NCBI GenBank assembly: GCA_023145575.1
Contig: JAGLDN010000261.1
Span: forward strand, 1 to 24,713
Direction: 5' to 3'
Length of the DNA: 24,713 nucleotides
Source: Psychromonas sp.
GTDB taxonomy: Bacteria; Pseudomonadota; Gammaproteobacteria; Enterobacterales; Psychromonadaceae
This document shows, one piece after another, positions 15,492-23,596 of the stretch (within the stretch, counting starts at the first letter, position 1; every line of letters begins with the position of its first letter). The position numbers and the translations under genes were made by a program. The notes below the pieces were generated by a model. The model was not told the origin of the DNA and did no database searches. It saw only the letters and a list, made by a program, of their open reading frames with translations.

Positions 15492-17999
15492 ATGTCAAAA
15501 CGTATTACCTCTACTTTTCTACTCTTTTTGTTGTGGGCGACAAGTGCAATTGCTTTAAATGAATCGACTAAACCGACGATAATAAACATTTACCTTGAAG
15601 ACAATCCGCCATTTTCTAGCTTTGATGCACAAAAACAAGCGAAAGGCTTGTATGTTGACTATTGGAAACAATGGTCTACAAAATCAGGCATTGTGGTTAA
15701 ATTTCTTCCTACATTAAAAAAAAATATTCAGAAATCACTCATTAACAATACGCCTTCGCTTTATAGTGGTATGAATATTCGTGACCTTTCTTTAGAAAAC
15801 ATGCATTTTATCAAATCTAAATTAGTCAATATAGTGCCGCATTATTATTACTTTTTGAGTAAATCTGCTTATTTAAATAAACAGTTAATCGATAAAAATC
15901 AACCGTTAGTGGTGGGGGGCTTACTTCCAGAAGCCCAAAAACTGCCAGAGTTTGCCAATAATAACCACCTAGTTTATAAAAAATTTCCAGGGCTTTTAGA
16001 GGCGCTTATTAGTTTGTATCGCAATAAAATAGATGCATTAGTATTATTTACAGCGCAGAATCAAACAACTCAATGGATAGATATTTTTCTTTCTAATTTT
16101 TTAAGTTCAAGCAGTTCAACGAGTTCAAATAATTCATTATTTTATTATACAACACAAAAACAACACATATTAATTGATTGGATCGCGTGGGGGAAACAGG
16201 ATCTCGCCAAAGACGCGCTTATGCCATCTTTGAAAAAATACAGGGCGCCTTATTTAGGGGTCTCTATTAAAATGGCACGTAATATTGGCATTATCGTTTT
16301 TTTATTGCTGGTTTTTATCTGGTTGTCTAATGCTAAAAGAAATAAAGATAAACAATTTATAACTATTTTAAATTCTGCGCCTTATCCATTGTTTATTTTA
16401 TCAACAGATGGTCATCATATATCTTATTTAAATGATGCGGTAAAAATACTCTTTACATTTAAATTTATTAATAAACACGCCTATTTTGACATCGAAAAAA
16501 ATCAAACATCAATCTCAAGCTTTGTAAGTGGACTAAGGCATCAAAGTATTATCCAAACATCTGTAATTAAATTGATAGTTGATAATAAATGCCATGAGAT
16601 TGAGATCTCGGCAAAACGGGTACATTATAAAGGTAAAAGCGCTTGGTTATGTTATTTAAATGATATTACCGCGCAATTAATGGCAGAAAACAAATTACTT
16701 GAAGAGTGTTATTTACTGCGCACTGTGCTCGATTCTATACCAGAGCAAATAGCTTATAAATCATTAGAAGGGGAGGTTATAGGTTGCAATAATGCTTGGG
16801 CGGTTGCACATAATTCGAGTGTTGAAACTGCAACAGGAAAGCTTTTTTCTTCTTTTTTTAGTGATAAACAAAATAAAATTCAGGCAACTCAGGATATAAC
16901 AGTTTGGGCTGGGCATACTTTTTCAACGCAGCAATGGAATAAAAACGAAAAAGATAAAATGCGATTAATTCAGATCACCAAAGTCCCTTTACCTGACGAT
17001 CAGGGCGGGATCTTAGGGATATTGTCAATTGATAGTGATATTACAGACCTTCAGGATTTAAGCCCGCAATTAGCCAATGAAGATGAACAACGATTACAAA
17101 CGCAGCGAGTATTACCTGGGCAAAATGCTTTATTAAAAACGCTGTTTAAAATAACGGTCGATCCGATGGTGTTGCTTGATGACAATGACAATATTATTGA
17201 TGCAAACAACTCATTTCTCAATTTATTAGATCATGAGAATTTAGATCTGGCTAGAAAATATCTTTGCAATTTTAATGGAAAAGAAAGCCACTGGCTCTTC
17301 TTGCATAATAAAGAGTTATTGTCCTCAGATCGGCCGATGATATTTAAAGTGTCGATTAAACATAAAAATATTGAAACAAGCTATGAAATCCGTAAGGTAG
17401 CATTTAAAGATGCAATCAGTAGATTTCAAGGTATTGTAGTGATGGCAAAAAATATTTCATCATTGCAAAAGCCTAAAATAGATCCAATTATCAATCTTCG
17501 CAATATAGCGCCTGTTGAACTTATTGATAATTTAACGAATATACCAAACAGACGATCTTTTGATCTGCGATTTGATGAACTCTGGTTAGAAGTTAAAGCG
17601 CAAGATGAAATGATCACACTTGTGCTTTGTGAGCTTGATGACTTTAAATTATTCAATGAAATACATGGTCCTGAAAAAGGTGATCTGGTATTACGATTAT
17701 TTGCTCAAGCTCTGAAATCTATGGCAGATAAACTTGATTGCTTTGTCGCGAGATATAATGGCGGTAAATTTATATTTATCTTCAAAGGTGGCAATGCAAC
17801 AAAAGCGCTTAAAATCACTAAAAAAATGTTTGCGGCTTCGCATGAGGTTTTATGCGACGCATACAAAATAAGGCTTAATATGGGCTTATCAAGCATGTTC
17901 CCTAGCAATTTAAATAATAAAAAAATGTTAGTAGCAGAAGCAGAGCTTGCAATGAAAGATGCAAAATCTTCAGGAATGGATAAAATTGGGGTTTATTGA
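15492..17999 (+). CDS. Membrane sensor with periplasmic binding domain, PAS domains and degenerate GGDEF domain
   Basis: 835 residues. A signal peptide (about 1-21) leads to a periplasmic domain of the extracellular solute-binding type (25-250; NIYLEDNPPFSSFD at the start). One membrane helix (about 263-280, IGIIVFLLLVFIWL) follows, then two or three PAS-type segments (about 290-400, 405-520, 555-660) and a C-terminal GGDEF fold (about 672-833, starting DNLTNIPNRRSFD). The signature is degenerate: ARYNGGKF (753-760) replaces ARYGGDEF, so the catalytic acid is lost; CELDDFKLFNEIHGP replaces the usual DIDHFK..ND..GH. No inhibitory RxxD site precedes it. It is therefore unlikely to make cyclic di-GMP and may act as a receptor or through protein contacts. 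No EAL domain is present. Confidence 0.85.
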   Translation: MSKRITSTFLLFLLWATSAIALNESTKPTIINIYLEDNPPFSSFDAQKQAKGLYVDYWKQWSTKSGIVVKFLPTLKKNIQKSLINNTPSLYSGMNIRDLSLENMHFIKSKLVNIVPHYYYFLSKSAYLNKQLIDKNQPLVVGGLLPEAQKLPEFANNNHLVYKKFPGLLEALISLYRNKIDALVLFTAQNQTTQWIDIFLSNFLSSSSSTSSNNSLFYYTTQKQHILIDWIAWGKQDLAKDALMPSLKKYRAPYLGVSIKMARNIGIIVFLLLVFIWLSNAKRNKDKQFITILNSAPYPLFILSTDGHHISYLNDAVKILFTFKFINKHAYFDIEKNQTSISSFVSGLRHQSIIQTSVIKLIVDNKCHEIEISAKRVHYKGKSAWLCYLNDITAQLMAENKLLEECYLLRTVLDSIPEQIAYKSLEGEVIGCNNAWAVAHNSSVETATGKLFSSFFSDKQNKIQATQDITVWAGHTFSTQQWNKNEKDKMRLIQITKVPLPDDQGGILGILSIDSDITDLQDLSPQLANEDEQRLQTQRVLPGQNALLKTLFKITVDPMVLLDDNDNIIDANNSFLNLLDHENLDLARKYLCNFNGKESHWLFLHNKELLSSDRPMIFKVSIKHKNIETSYEIRKVAFKDAISRFQGIVVMAKNISSLQKPKIDPIINLRNIAPVELIDNLTNIPNRRSFDLRFDELWLEVKAQDEMITLVLCELDDFKLFNEIHGPEKGDLVLRLFAQALKSMADKLDCFVARYNGGKFIFIFKGGNATKALKITKKMFAASHEVLCDAYKIRLNMGLSSMFPSNLNNKKMLVAEAELAMKDAKSSGMDKIGVY

Positions 18000-18081
18000 T
18001 CGAAATGAATGCGACTCATGCTCTTTCGCTGTTATGCCTTGGGCGGAAGGAATTTCTTTACTGACTTTTCATCTTTACGTC

Positions 18082-18092
18082 ACATGGGTGTA
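18082..18092 (+). repeat. Dispersed repeat end between the sensor gene and folE2
   Basis: TTTACGTCACATGGGTGTA repeats the end found at 20259-20277 with one change (GTGTA). It lies five bases beyond the stop of the minus-strand folE2, in the convergent gap. Confidence 0.6.
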
Positions 18093-18097
18093 AATAA

Positions 18098-19021
18098 TCA
18101 ATCTGGCTGATACCCGTCTTTTATCCCTTTTGTTGTTATTGCAACCGCATTGTGTGCGTGTAAACTTTCGTAGTGATCCACCCGTAACCAAAAATCTAAA
18201 AACTTATTTTCTTGTTGTAGCGCATCTTGTATTTTGCGGGCGGCATCTTCACAAAACATCAAGTTTTGCCCATTTAAACGTGCAAATTCTTGCTCATCTT
18301 CTCGCTTAACCACTGCTTGCACTGGGGTTTTAATCGCACGTTCAACAAGATCAATCAGTGCAATAACAGGGAATTGATTTATATTACTTTCAAACTTAAC
18401 TTTAACTTCAACAACACTTCGTTGGCCATGCGGTGTTGCAACTATTCCGTCTGTTGTGCCGAGCCATTTAACAACATCCATTTTTTTAATGTTACTTACT
18501 TGATCAAACTTTTGCGAAAATGCCTGTTGAATAAGTTGCCTTGCTAACGCGGCTGAACAAGGGCAAGTTGATGAATAAGCAACTTTAATTTTCAACTCGA
18601 AATAAAGTGTGTTGGCTAATAATTTCCCAATAATAACCACAGGGTATGCTTTCCATCCTTGTTGATTACTGGTTAATGATTGACGTCGCAAATAATAATC
18701 AAAGTCGAATTTAATGTATGCTTCGGTGCTCAGATCTTGCTGACTTTCGATAAATTTCTTTAATAATGTAGAAAGTGTCATCACATTGAGTGTTGAGTTT
18801 GTTGACAGCTCATCAAGTTGTAAAAATAAACGAGACATATGAATGCCTTTTGCTTTGGCATCATTTAAATCAACAAAAGCGTCAATACTTGCATTGATTT
18901 TATCAGGCGATAAATTATCTGTCTGAATCATTAAAGGGATCTGTATGCTACTCATTCCAACGCGATTTAATTTTCCTTGAGAGAGTGTGTACGCATTGTT
19001 TGTGATGTCTGGCATTGCCAT
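18098..19021 (-). CDS. folE2: GTP cyclohydrolase FolE2 (type IB)
   Basis: 307 residues; the ATG at 19021 gives MAMPDIT, and ATG 19015 is an alternative. It converts GTP to dihydroneopterin triphosphate, the first step of folate and related pterin synthesis, using a metal other than strictly zinc. The family is recognised by LNRVGMSSIQIPL (18-30), GIHMSRL (59-65), STCPCSAALARQ (151-162, Cys153 and Cys155) and later TPHGQRSVVEVKV and CEDAARKIQDAL. FolE2 is commonly induced by zinc shortage through Zur, but no convincing Zur palindrome was seen upstream here. Single gene; whether the genome also has zinc-type folE cannot be told. Confidence 0.95.
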   Translation of the reverse strand: MAMPDITNNAYTLSQGKLNRVGMSSIQIPLMIQTDNLSPDKINASIDAFVDLNDAKAKGIHMSRLFLQLDELSTNSTLNVMTLSTLLKKFIESQQDLSTEAYIKFDFDYYLRRQSLTSNQQGWKAYPVVIIGKLLANTLYFELKIKVAYSSTCPCSAALARQLIQQAFSQKFDQVSNIKKMDVVKWLGTTDGIVATPHGQRSVVEVKVKFESNINQFPVIALIDLVERAIKTPVQAVVKREDEQEFARLNGQNLMFCEDAARKIQDALQQENKFLDFWLRVDHYESLHAHNAVAITTKGIKDGYQPD

Positions 19022-19681
19022 AGTAAAATTAACCTTGTTGTTTTTTGCAGTGTATACCCGTTAGCAATGAATATGCAAAACTCAGCCAGTGGTGAGATGA
19101 ACAGATCCTAGTCAGGAAGTCAAAAGTCTAACTGGTATCAATCGATACTTCCTAACAACGAAGGTCTTTGCCTCACAAATTGTCAAATGGGTGCTCGCCC
19201 GAAAATCAATAAAGTTAAAGGCGTTTTTTTGTTTTAAACTCCGACAATTAATTAACGTAGATAATTAAAGAGAGGACAGCGTTGCACTCTTCAATAAGGA
19301 CTCGCCATTAACTTCATACTGCGCCTTGCCTTTATATTCTAGCGAGCGCCTGAATAAAGCATTTTCAATGTTAACGGGGGTATTTTATTTAAAAGATAAT
19401 CTTTCATTATACCCATGTTGCATCAAGATGAAAAGCCAGTAAGGATGATTGTCTCGAGGTATGGGGGCATAAAATTACCTTTTTTAATGTTTAACCTCGT
19501 TAATCATCTAAAGGCGAATGCTTTGTCTTGATCTGAGATCAGAGTTAAGGCGCGCATTGTATCTTAATGCATAATTAATAACCAAAATACTTCAACATAT
19601 AAATAATCAGGAAAATTGACCTGAAATACCTTTCAATAAAATTGGCTGTTGTTCGTTTCATCCGCTTAAATTGCCATAATA
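19022..19681. other. Gene-poor region with a repeat copy and possible gene tail
   Basis: 660 bases. The minus strand is open from 19384 to 19265 for 39 codons (ENALFRRSLEYKGKAQY then EVNGESLLKSATL before the stop), resembling the tail of a lost gene that was not recognised. TATACCCATGT at 19408-19418 is a dispersed repeat end, with family-like sequence (AATGCTTTGTCTTGATC near 19518) to its right. No intact gene is credible. Confidence 0.5.
19408..19418 (-). repeat. Dispersed repeat end, inverted copy
   Basis: TATACCCATGT is the reverse complement of the ACATGGGTATA end. The sequence to its right (GCATCAAGATGAAAAGCCAG) diverges from other copies. Confidence 0.55.
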
Positions 19682-19966
19682 ATGAATGAAAATTATAAAA
19701 AGGCACGTCCGACAAAAGGCTCTACCCATAAAGGGACTGAGATCCTCGAAGAGCTATTAATTTACAGAGAAGATCCATTTCAAAAGCTAATGTTTGAAAG
19801 AGCGGAAATACAACGCGTTTGCTTGTTAGCTTTTTTTTTGTCCTCGATGTTTGTACATGTTTTCATTTGCGCTCTCATATTTTTGAAAAATAACTCATTA
19901 AATTTTTCACTTGAAGTAACTGGCGTCTATTTTAAGTGTTATTGTGTTAAGTTAATGTCAATTTAA
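19682..19966 (+). CDS. Hypothetical small protein with one membrane segment, possibly truncated
   Basis: 94 residues. The first 45 are hydrophilic and protein-like (RPTKGSTHKGTEILEELLIY, then REDPFQKLMFERAEIQR); after a run of ten T residues in the DNA (around 19830) the product becomes hydrophobic (VCLLAFFLSSMFVHVFICALIFL) and ends in unrelated-looking sequence. This abrupt change suggests either a small membrane protein or the start of a longer gene broken at the T run. There is no good ribosome site before the ATG. No family recognised. Confidence 0.35.
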   Translation: MNENYKKARPTKGSTHKGTEILEELLIYREDPFQKLMFERAEIQRVCLLAFFLSSMFVHVFICALIFLKNNSLNFSLEVTGVYFKCYCVKLMSI

Positions 19967-20290
19967 TAATTGTTTAACAACTATCACTCATGTGACGCAA
20001 AGTGCACATTCAGCAAGGGAATAACCATTCTCTTTAATCAATCCCTTGCCTCTAAGCTTTTAAATTCTCTGAAACCTGCATCTTCAGGTCTGATGGGTAT
20101 AGTTATTCTACATAGAGATTTTATAACAATGCGCCTTGGTGCTTGTTGCCTTGCCCTGCGGGGCACAAACTCAAAAACCAAGGAGACGTTACAATAACCG
20201 AAAAGTGGCTAATATTGTGTCTTGTTATGATCATCGAGCTTGAGACTGACAAAGCATTTTTACGTCACATGGGTATATACATAGAACAGT
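19967..20290. other. Intergenic region before the cas1 fragment
   Basis: Contains an 8-base inverted repeat, GCAAGGGA (20013-20020) and TCCCTTGC (20042-20049), with a 21-base loop, and then a full dispersed repeat (20093-20277). Two short open frames here run through repeat sequence and are not believed. Confidence 0.55.
20093..20277 (+). repeat. Full-length dispersed repeat next to the cas1 fragment
   Basis: Bounded by ATGGGTATA at 20093-20101 and ACATGGGTATA at 20267-20277. Inside, GATTTTATAACAATGCG (the complement of the GTTGTTATAAAAT core of other copies) and GACTGACAAAGCATTTTTAC (complement of the TGCTTTGTCAG block) occur in the order expected for an inverted copy. CCTTGCCCTGCGGGGCA at its middle can form a small hairpin. 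The cas1 fragment begins 13 bases beyond it. Confidence 0.7.
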
Positions 20291-20407
20291 ATGAAAGATT
20301 TCTCCCCAACAGACTTAAAAGCCATTTTACACTCAAAAAGAGCCAAAATGTATTACCTTAAATATTGCCGAGTAATGCCAAAAGATGGGCGCATGCTTTA
20401 CCTCATT
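20291..20407 (+). pseudogene. cas1: 5' fragment of a second type I-F cas1
   Basis: The first 38 codons match the start of type I-F Cas1 closely: DLKAILHSKRA, then YYL..CRVM and KDGR.LYL, 28 of 38 residues identical with the intact Cas1 at 23597. Homology stops at about 20404, where the intact protein continues VEAKRDNQYFN and this one reads IICVIETFIGV and on to a stop at 20557. The catalytic part of Cas1 is absent. Many third codon positions differ from the intact gene, so this is not a recent local duplication but a fragment of a diverged copy. It stands upstream of, and in the same direction as, the cas3 fragment at 22096, as expected for one former cas1-cas3 operon. Confidence 0.85.
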
Positions 20408-20632
20408 ATTTGTGTAATCGAAACCTTCATTGGGGTGAGCAATAGAAAAAGGAGTAAGCAATCAATAATTAATATCATCTATAATTCGTTAGGCGACATA
20501 ATCACAACTAAATCATTGATTGGCAAATGTTGTGCCTTAATCAGACATCCAAACTAAAGCTTTATAAATTATCTGTACATTAATGGGTATCAAGTGCAGA
20601 TTTTGAAATTGTCAAAAAATTTGATATTAAGA

Positions 20633-21085
20633 TTAAATAAATTTTTTAATATGAAATATTAAGCTCATCTTATTAGAATACCTTATGTCTACAATCCCAC
20701 TTTTAAGATCATCATTGAGTGCAAATATAATCGTTATATTTTTAGCATACCCAGTTGAAAAGTCAACTTCATACATTCCATGAGAAAGGTTACTTTCACT
20801 AATATCTCCAACTGCGTCTGTAGAATCGAGATAAACACTCTGTACAGTAAAATCAGAGGATGCAATAGATGTAAAATTTAAAATAAAACGAGATTGTGTA
20901 AATTTAATAGTACTATCTACCGCAAAACTTTTTATAGTTGGCGCCCAATTAGTATTTTTAAGGCAGTCTGGGAGCTTGACAAGCTCTGATCCTGATTGGT
21001 TTGCATCATCTTTGGTCGTCGCTAGCCTATCAAGCATTTTATCTTTTGAAGATTGTTTTATTAATTCATTTTGGGAATAAACCAT
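20633..21085 (-). CDS. Hypothetical beta-rich protein, paralogue A
   Basis: 150 residues from ATG 21085, preceded by CGGAG at good spacing. A polar N-terminal segment (about 1-33, with SSKDKMLDRLATT) is followed by LVKLPDCLKNTNW (35-47) and then about 100 residues with strand-like alternation, ending IFHIKKFI. There is no signal peptide and no membrane helix. It is clearly related to the gene at 21469-21867: both have SSK.K..DR..T, LV..P..LKNTNW, a central DS.I, a G.Y...F.T strand and a final L.F.I.K. No known family was recognised. It lies between a cas1 fragment and a cas3 fragment, in opposite orientation to both. Function unknown. Confidence 0.75.
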   Translation of the reverse strand: MVYSQNELIKQSSKDKMLDRLATTKDDANQSGSELVKLPDCLKNTNWAPTIKSFAVDSTIKFTQSRFILNFTSIASSDFTVQSVYLDSTDAVGDISESNLSHGMYEVDFSTGYAKNITIIFALNDDLKSGIVDIRYSNKMSLIFHIKKFI

Positions 21086-21468
21086 AATAACTCCGTTTTT
21101 TAGTAAAAGGTTTCAATGTGTATTCATGTCAATGTGAGCTTGACAATAATATCATAGCAATAATAATTTAACAGATTGTTTATATGATAATGCGCCACCG
21201 TACATGCTTGCCTAATAAACACACAGTCATGAGTGTAATTGAGCACAGATGGAGTGTATAAAATGAGCCTATGATATAATTAACTCGCTAAATTTCCGTT
21301 ATAAAATTAAAATATAGATTTTAATGCTTAATGAGTCATTCTATGTCGAAATTTTATAATGATATAGAATAAGTCAAGTTACTATGCTCTGCGTAATTTT
21401 AGTGGAAAACGCGTATCAAAAAAAGGCACGTAAAAATTAAGCAACTTGAACGATAAATATTTTACTTA
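21086..21468. other. Intergenic region between the two paralogues
   Basis: 383 AT-rich bases upstream of paralogue A. TTATAAAATT (21299-21308) and AATTTTATAA (21350-21359) form a 10-base inverted repeat that could be an operator or a hairpin. No cas sequence, gene or CRISPR repeat was seen. Confidence 0.45.
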
Positions 21469-21867
21469 TCATTTTTTTGTAATGTTAAATGTGAGGTTAA
21501 CAATAACATCAAAAAATGTTAGTTGTGCGGTCTTTTCATCCTGATTTTTCATAAAATCAATCACTATCTTTCCTCTTGATGCAGTTGTAAAAACAAGTGA
21601 ATATCTACCTGGAACTGTCTGTTCATTAATGATTTTATTTGCTGTTAGGGTATCTACAGAAAGTTTAATTAATCCTGTCGCCGCTGTAGGATCTAAGATA
21701 TTCAAAGATAAATCGCTTTCATTAACAGAGATAATGCTATCGTCCTCAAAGGGATCCGGTACTGACCAGTTCGTATTTTTAAGCCACTCTGGAATGCTTA
21801 CAAGTTTTGCCCCGCCTTCATTATTTGTTGTAAATCTATCAATTGGTTTTGTTTTGGAAGAAATCAT
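21469..21867 (-). CDS. Hypothetical beta-rich protein, paralogue B
   Basis: 132 residues from ATG 21867, chosen because AAAGGAG stands at ideal spacing before it; a longer frame starting at 21918 has no such site. The product MISSKTKPIDRFTTN, a glycine-containing linker, LVSIPEWLKNTNW and a C-terminal strand-rich domain (GRYSLVFTTASRGKIVIDF, LTFNITKK) follows paralogue A over its whole length at roughly a quarter identity. Signal peptide and membrane segments are absent. Both copies keep intact frames and good translation signals although they have diverged widely, which suggests selection for function. Not recognised as any named family. Confidence 0.78.
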   Translation of the reverse strand: MISSKTKPIDRFTTNNEGGAKLVSIPEWLKNTNWSVPDPFEDDSIISVNESDLSLNILDPTAATGLIKLSVDTLTANKIINEQTVPGRYSLVFTTASRGKIVIDFMKNQDEKTAQLTFFDVIVNLTFNITKK

Positions 21868-22095
21868 AACCGCTCCTTTGCGATAGTTTATTAGAACACC
21901 ATATGAAGACATTAACATTTCGACCGTTAAAAAAATAATTTATTTATGATAATTATTTTAAAACTTTGCTAGATGTCAAAAAAATAACTCATTAAAGTTT
22001 CATTTTGTGTGGTGCGTGTTGCTAATATTTCCCCCTGTGTTGCACTTACAAAATACCTACTAACCGCCAATTATCCTGATAATGTGTAGGTAAAA

Positions 22096-23037
22096 GTGAT
22101 GGCTTATCATAGTCAACAAGTATTTTTATTACGTCATGAACAAGAAAAACATCTTGATAGAGTTTTAGAACGTAAAGAAAAACAAGGTGAAGAACAACAA
22201 GCATTTACAGATCCTTTTATTCGACAGCATTTAAATAAAAGTAATGCCGAACATATCATTTTCATTTTAGTGGCAACACCAGTAGAAGAAGTTGGAAGGG
22301 ATCACGATTTTGATTCGGCGATTATTGAACCGTCATCTTACAGATCGATAGTTCAACTTGCTGGTCGAGTGCGCCGTCATAGAGCAACCGCTACAAAGCA
22401 CGCTAATATCGGAATAATGCAATACAACTTAAAAGCATTTAAGAAAAACGACAAGCAAGGTGATAAATATTTTATTAGACCCGGTTACGAAGAATCAATA
22501 CAAGAGGGATTACCATTCCATGATTTAACGCGATTAATTAATGCAGAGCATTTAGCGAAAAACTTAAATGCTATTGTGCGGATTCAAAAATTACCGGCAT
22601 CGAATAAACAGTTTTTAGCACCACTTGAGCATAAAGCCACAGAACAAACTTTAGCGCAGTTTACAGATGTTGGCGCAAACACTTTACAAGGTTATTTAAC
22701 CGAAATATGGTATTTGACAGCGTTACCACAAGTTTTAACACCCTTTAGAAAGAGCGAAGCGAGTCTTAACCTGTTTTTGTTTTATAACGCAGATAAAGAC
22801 TGTTGTTATTTCACCGGAAAAGATACTTCAGGAAAACCATTACTTGATGAAAATAATCAAGCAATAAACAGACAGGGCATAATGAATATAAATAACGTTG
22901 AACTACAACCACAAGAAAAGGAAAATTTATGGCTAGAACGAAGTTATCAAGAGCTATTAAATAAATATATCAGTGATCCTTGGTTGGGCACAAAAAAAAC
23001 TACACTCGCTGTAGTTTTTTTGTCTTTTCATTTGTGA
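22096..23037 (+). pseudogene. cas3: 3' fragment of a type I-F cas3 (Cas2-3)
   Basis: 313 codons that match the C-terminal third of type I-F Cas3: AYHSQQVFLLRHEQEKHLD, then ATPVEEVGRDHDFD (helicase motif V region), EPSSYRSIVQLAGRVRRHR (motif VI, the arginine fingers), the post-helicase part and WLERSYQELLNKYISD. Intact I-F Cas3 is about 1050-1100 residues, so the Cas2-like, HD nuclease and most of the helicase are missing. Homology begins at about 22090 with a stop just upstream. The last codons (PWLGTKKTTLAVVFLSFHL) are read through a terminator hairpin and are not Cas3; the true C terminus is probably also lost. Without HD and Walker motifs it cannot degrade DNA. Confidence 0.88.
22990..23023. 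terminator. Intrinsic terminator hairpin upstream of nrdR
   Basis: ACAAAAAAAACTACA and TGTAGTTTTTTTGT form a stem with a five-base CTCGC loop, with A-tract and T-tract on its two sides, so it may act in both directions. The cas3 fragment's frame runs through it, indicating that the cas3 sequence was joined to it secondarily. Confidence 0.8.
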
Positions 23038-23082
23038 TTTGTGATAAGTTTGTTTTCATTATCATGATAAGGAAATTAATTT

Positions 23083-23530
23083 ATGCATTGCCCATTTTGT
23101 AGCGCGAAAGATACCAAAGTAATAGATTCCCGTTTAGTTTCTGGCGGTGCTCAAGTTAGACGAAGACGCCTTTGTAACGACTGCGGAGAACGCTTTACAA
23201 GTTTTGAAAGCGCAGAATTACTCATGCCTTACTTAATCAAATCAGACGGCACTCGCGAACCCTTCAATGAACAAAATCACTAGTCGGCATTAATCGTGCG
23301 TTAGAAAAGCGACCAGTCAGTATCGAAGATATTGAAGTGAGCATTAACAAATTAAATCAACATTACGTGCAACAGGGGAACGAGAAGTCGCATCAAAAAT
23401 GGTAGGCGAATTAGTCATGGAGCTACTAAAAACCCTTGATAAAATTGCCTACATTCGTTTTGCATCTGTGTACCGCTCTTTCGAAGACGTAAAAGAATTC
23501 GGCGAAGAAATTGCCAAATTGGAAAAGTAA
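23083..23530 (+). pseudogene. nrdR: nrdR broken by two single-base deletions
   Basis: NrdR represses ribonucleotide reductase genes. The first 64 codons are normal: zinc ribbon MHCPFC...DSRLV, RRRLC.DCGERFTSFE and the start of the ATP-cone (KSDGTREPFNEQ). One missing A in the A-run near 23275 shifts the frame to a stop at 23281-23283; the next frame reads LVGINRALEKRPVSIEDIE, until a second missing base near 23365 shifts it again to RATGEREVASKMVGELVMEL and the normal end EEIAKLEK. The total, 448 bases, is exactly two short of a 149-residue NrdR gene. AAGGA still precedes the ATG. In related bacteria nrdR follows glyA and precedes ribD; here it lies between cas fragments and cas1. Confidence 0.9.
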
Positions 23531-23596
23531 TATAAGCGAATATTGAATATTAAGCAAATAGACTGTATAACATTCAATAAAATAAATGGAATTAAA

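Noticed and set aside
19970..20361. Two overlapping small plus-strand ORFs
   Set aside because: They run through the inverted repeat and the dispersed repeat and overlap the cas1 fragment in another frame; no ribosome sites and no protein-like pattern.
20407..22090. CRISPR array within the cas-related region
   Set aside because: No 28-base I-F type repeat with regular spacing was found here or elsewhere in the window; the sequence holds the two paralogues and unique AT-rich DNA.
23543..23596. Longer cas1 start at TTG
   Set aside because: The extra 18 residues are absent from I-F Cas1 proteins, and ATG 23597 has a better ribosome site and the conserved N terminus.
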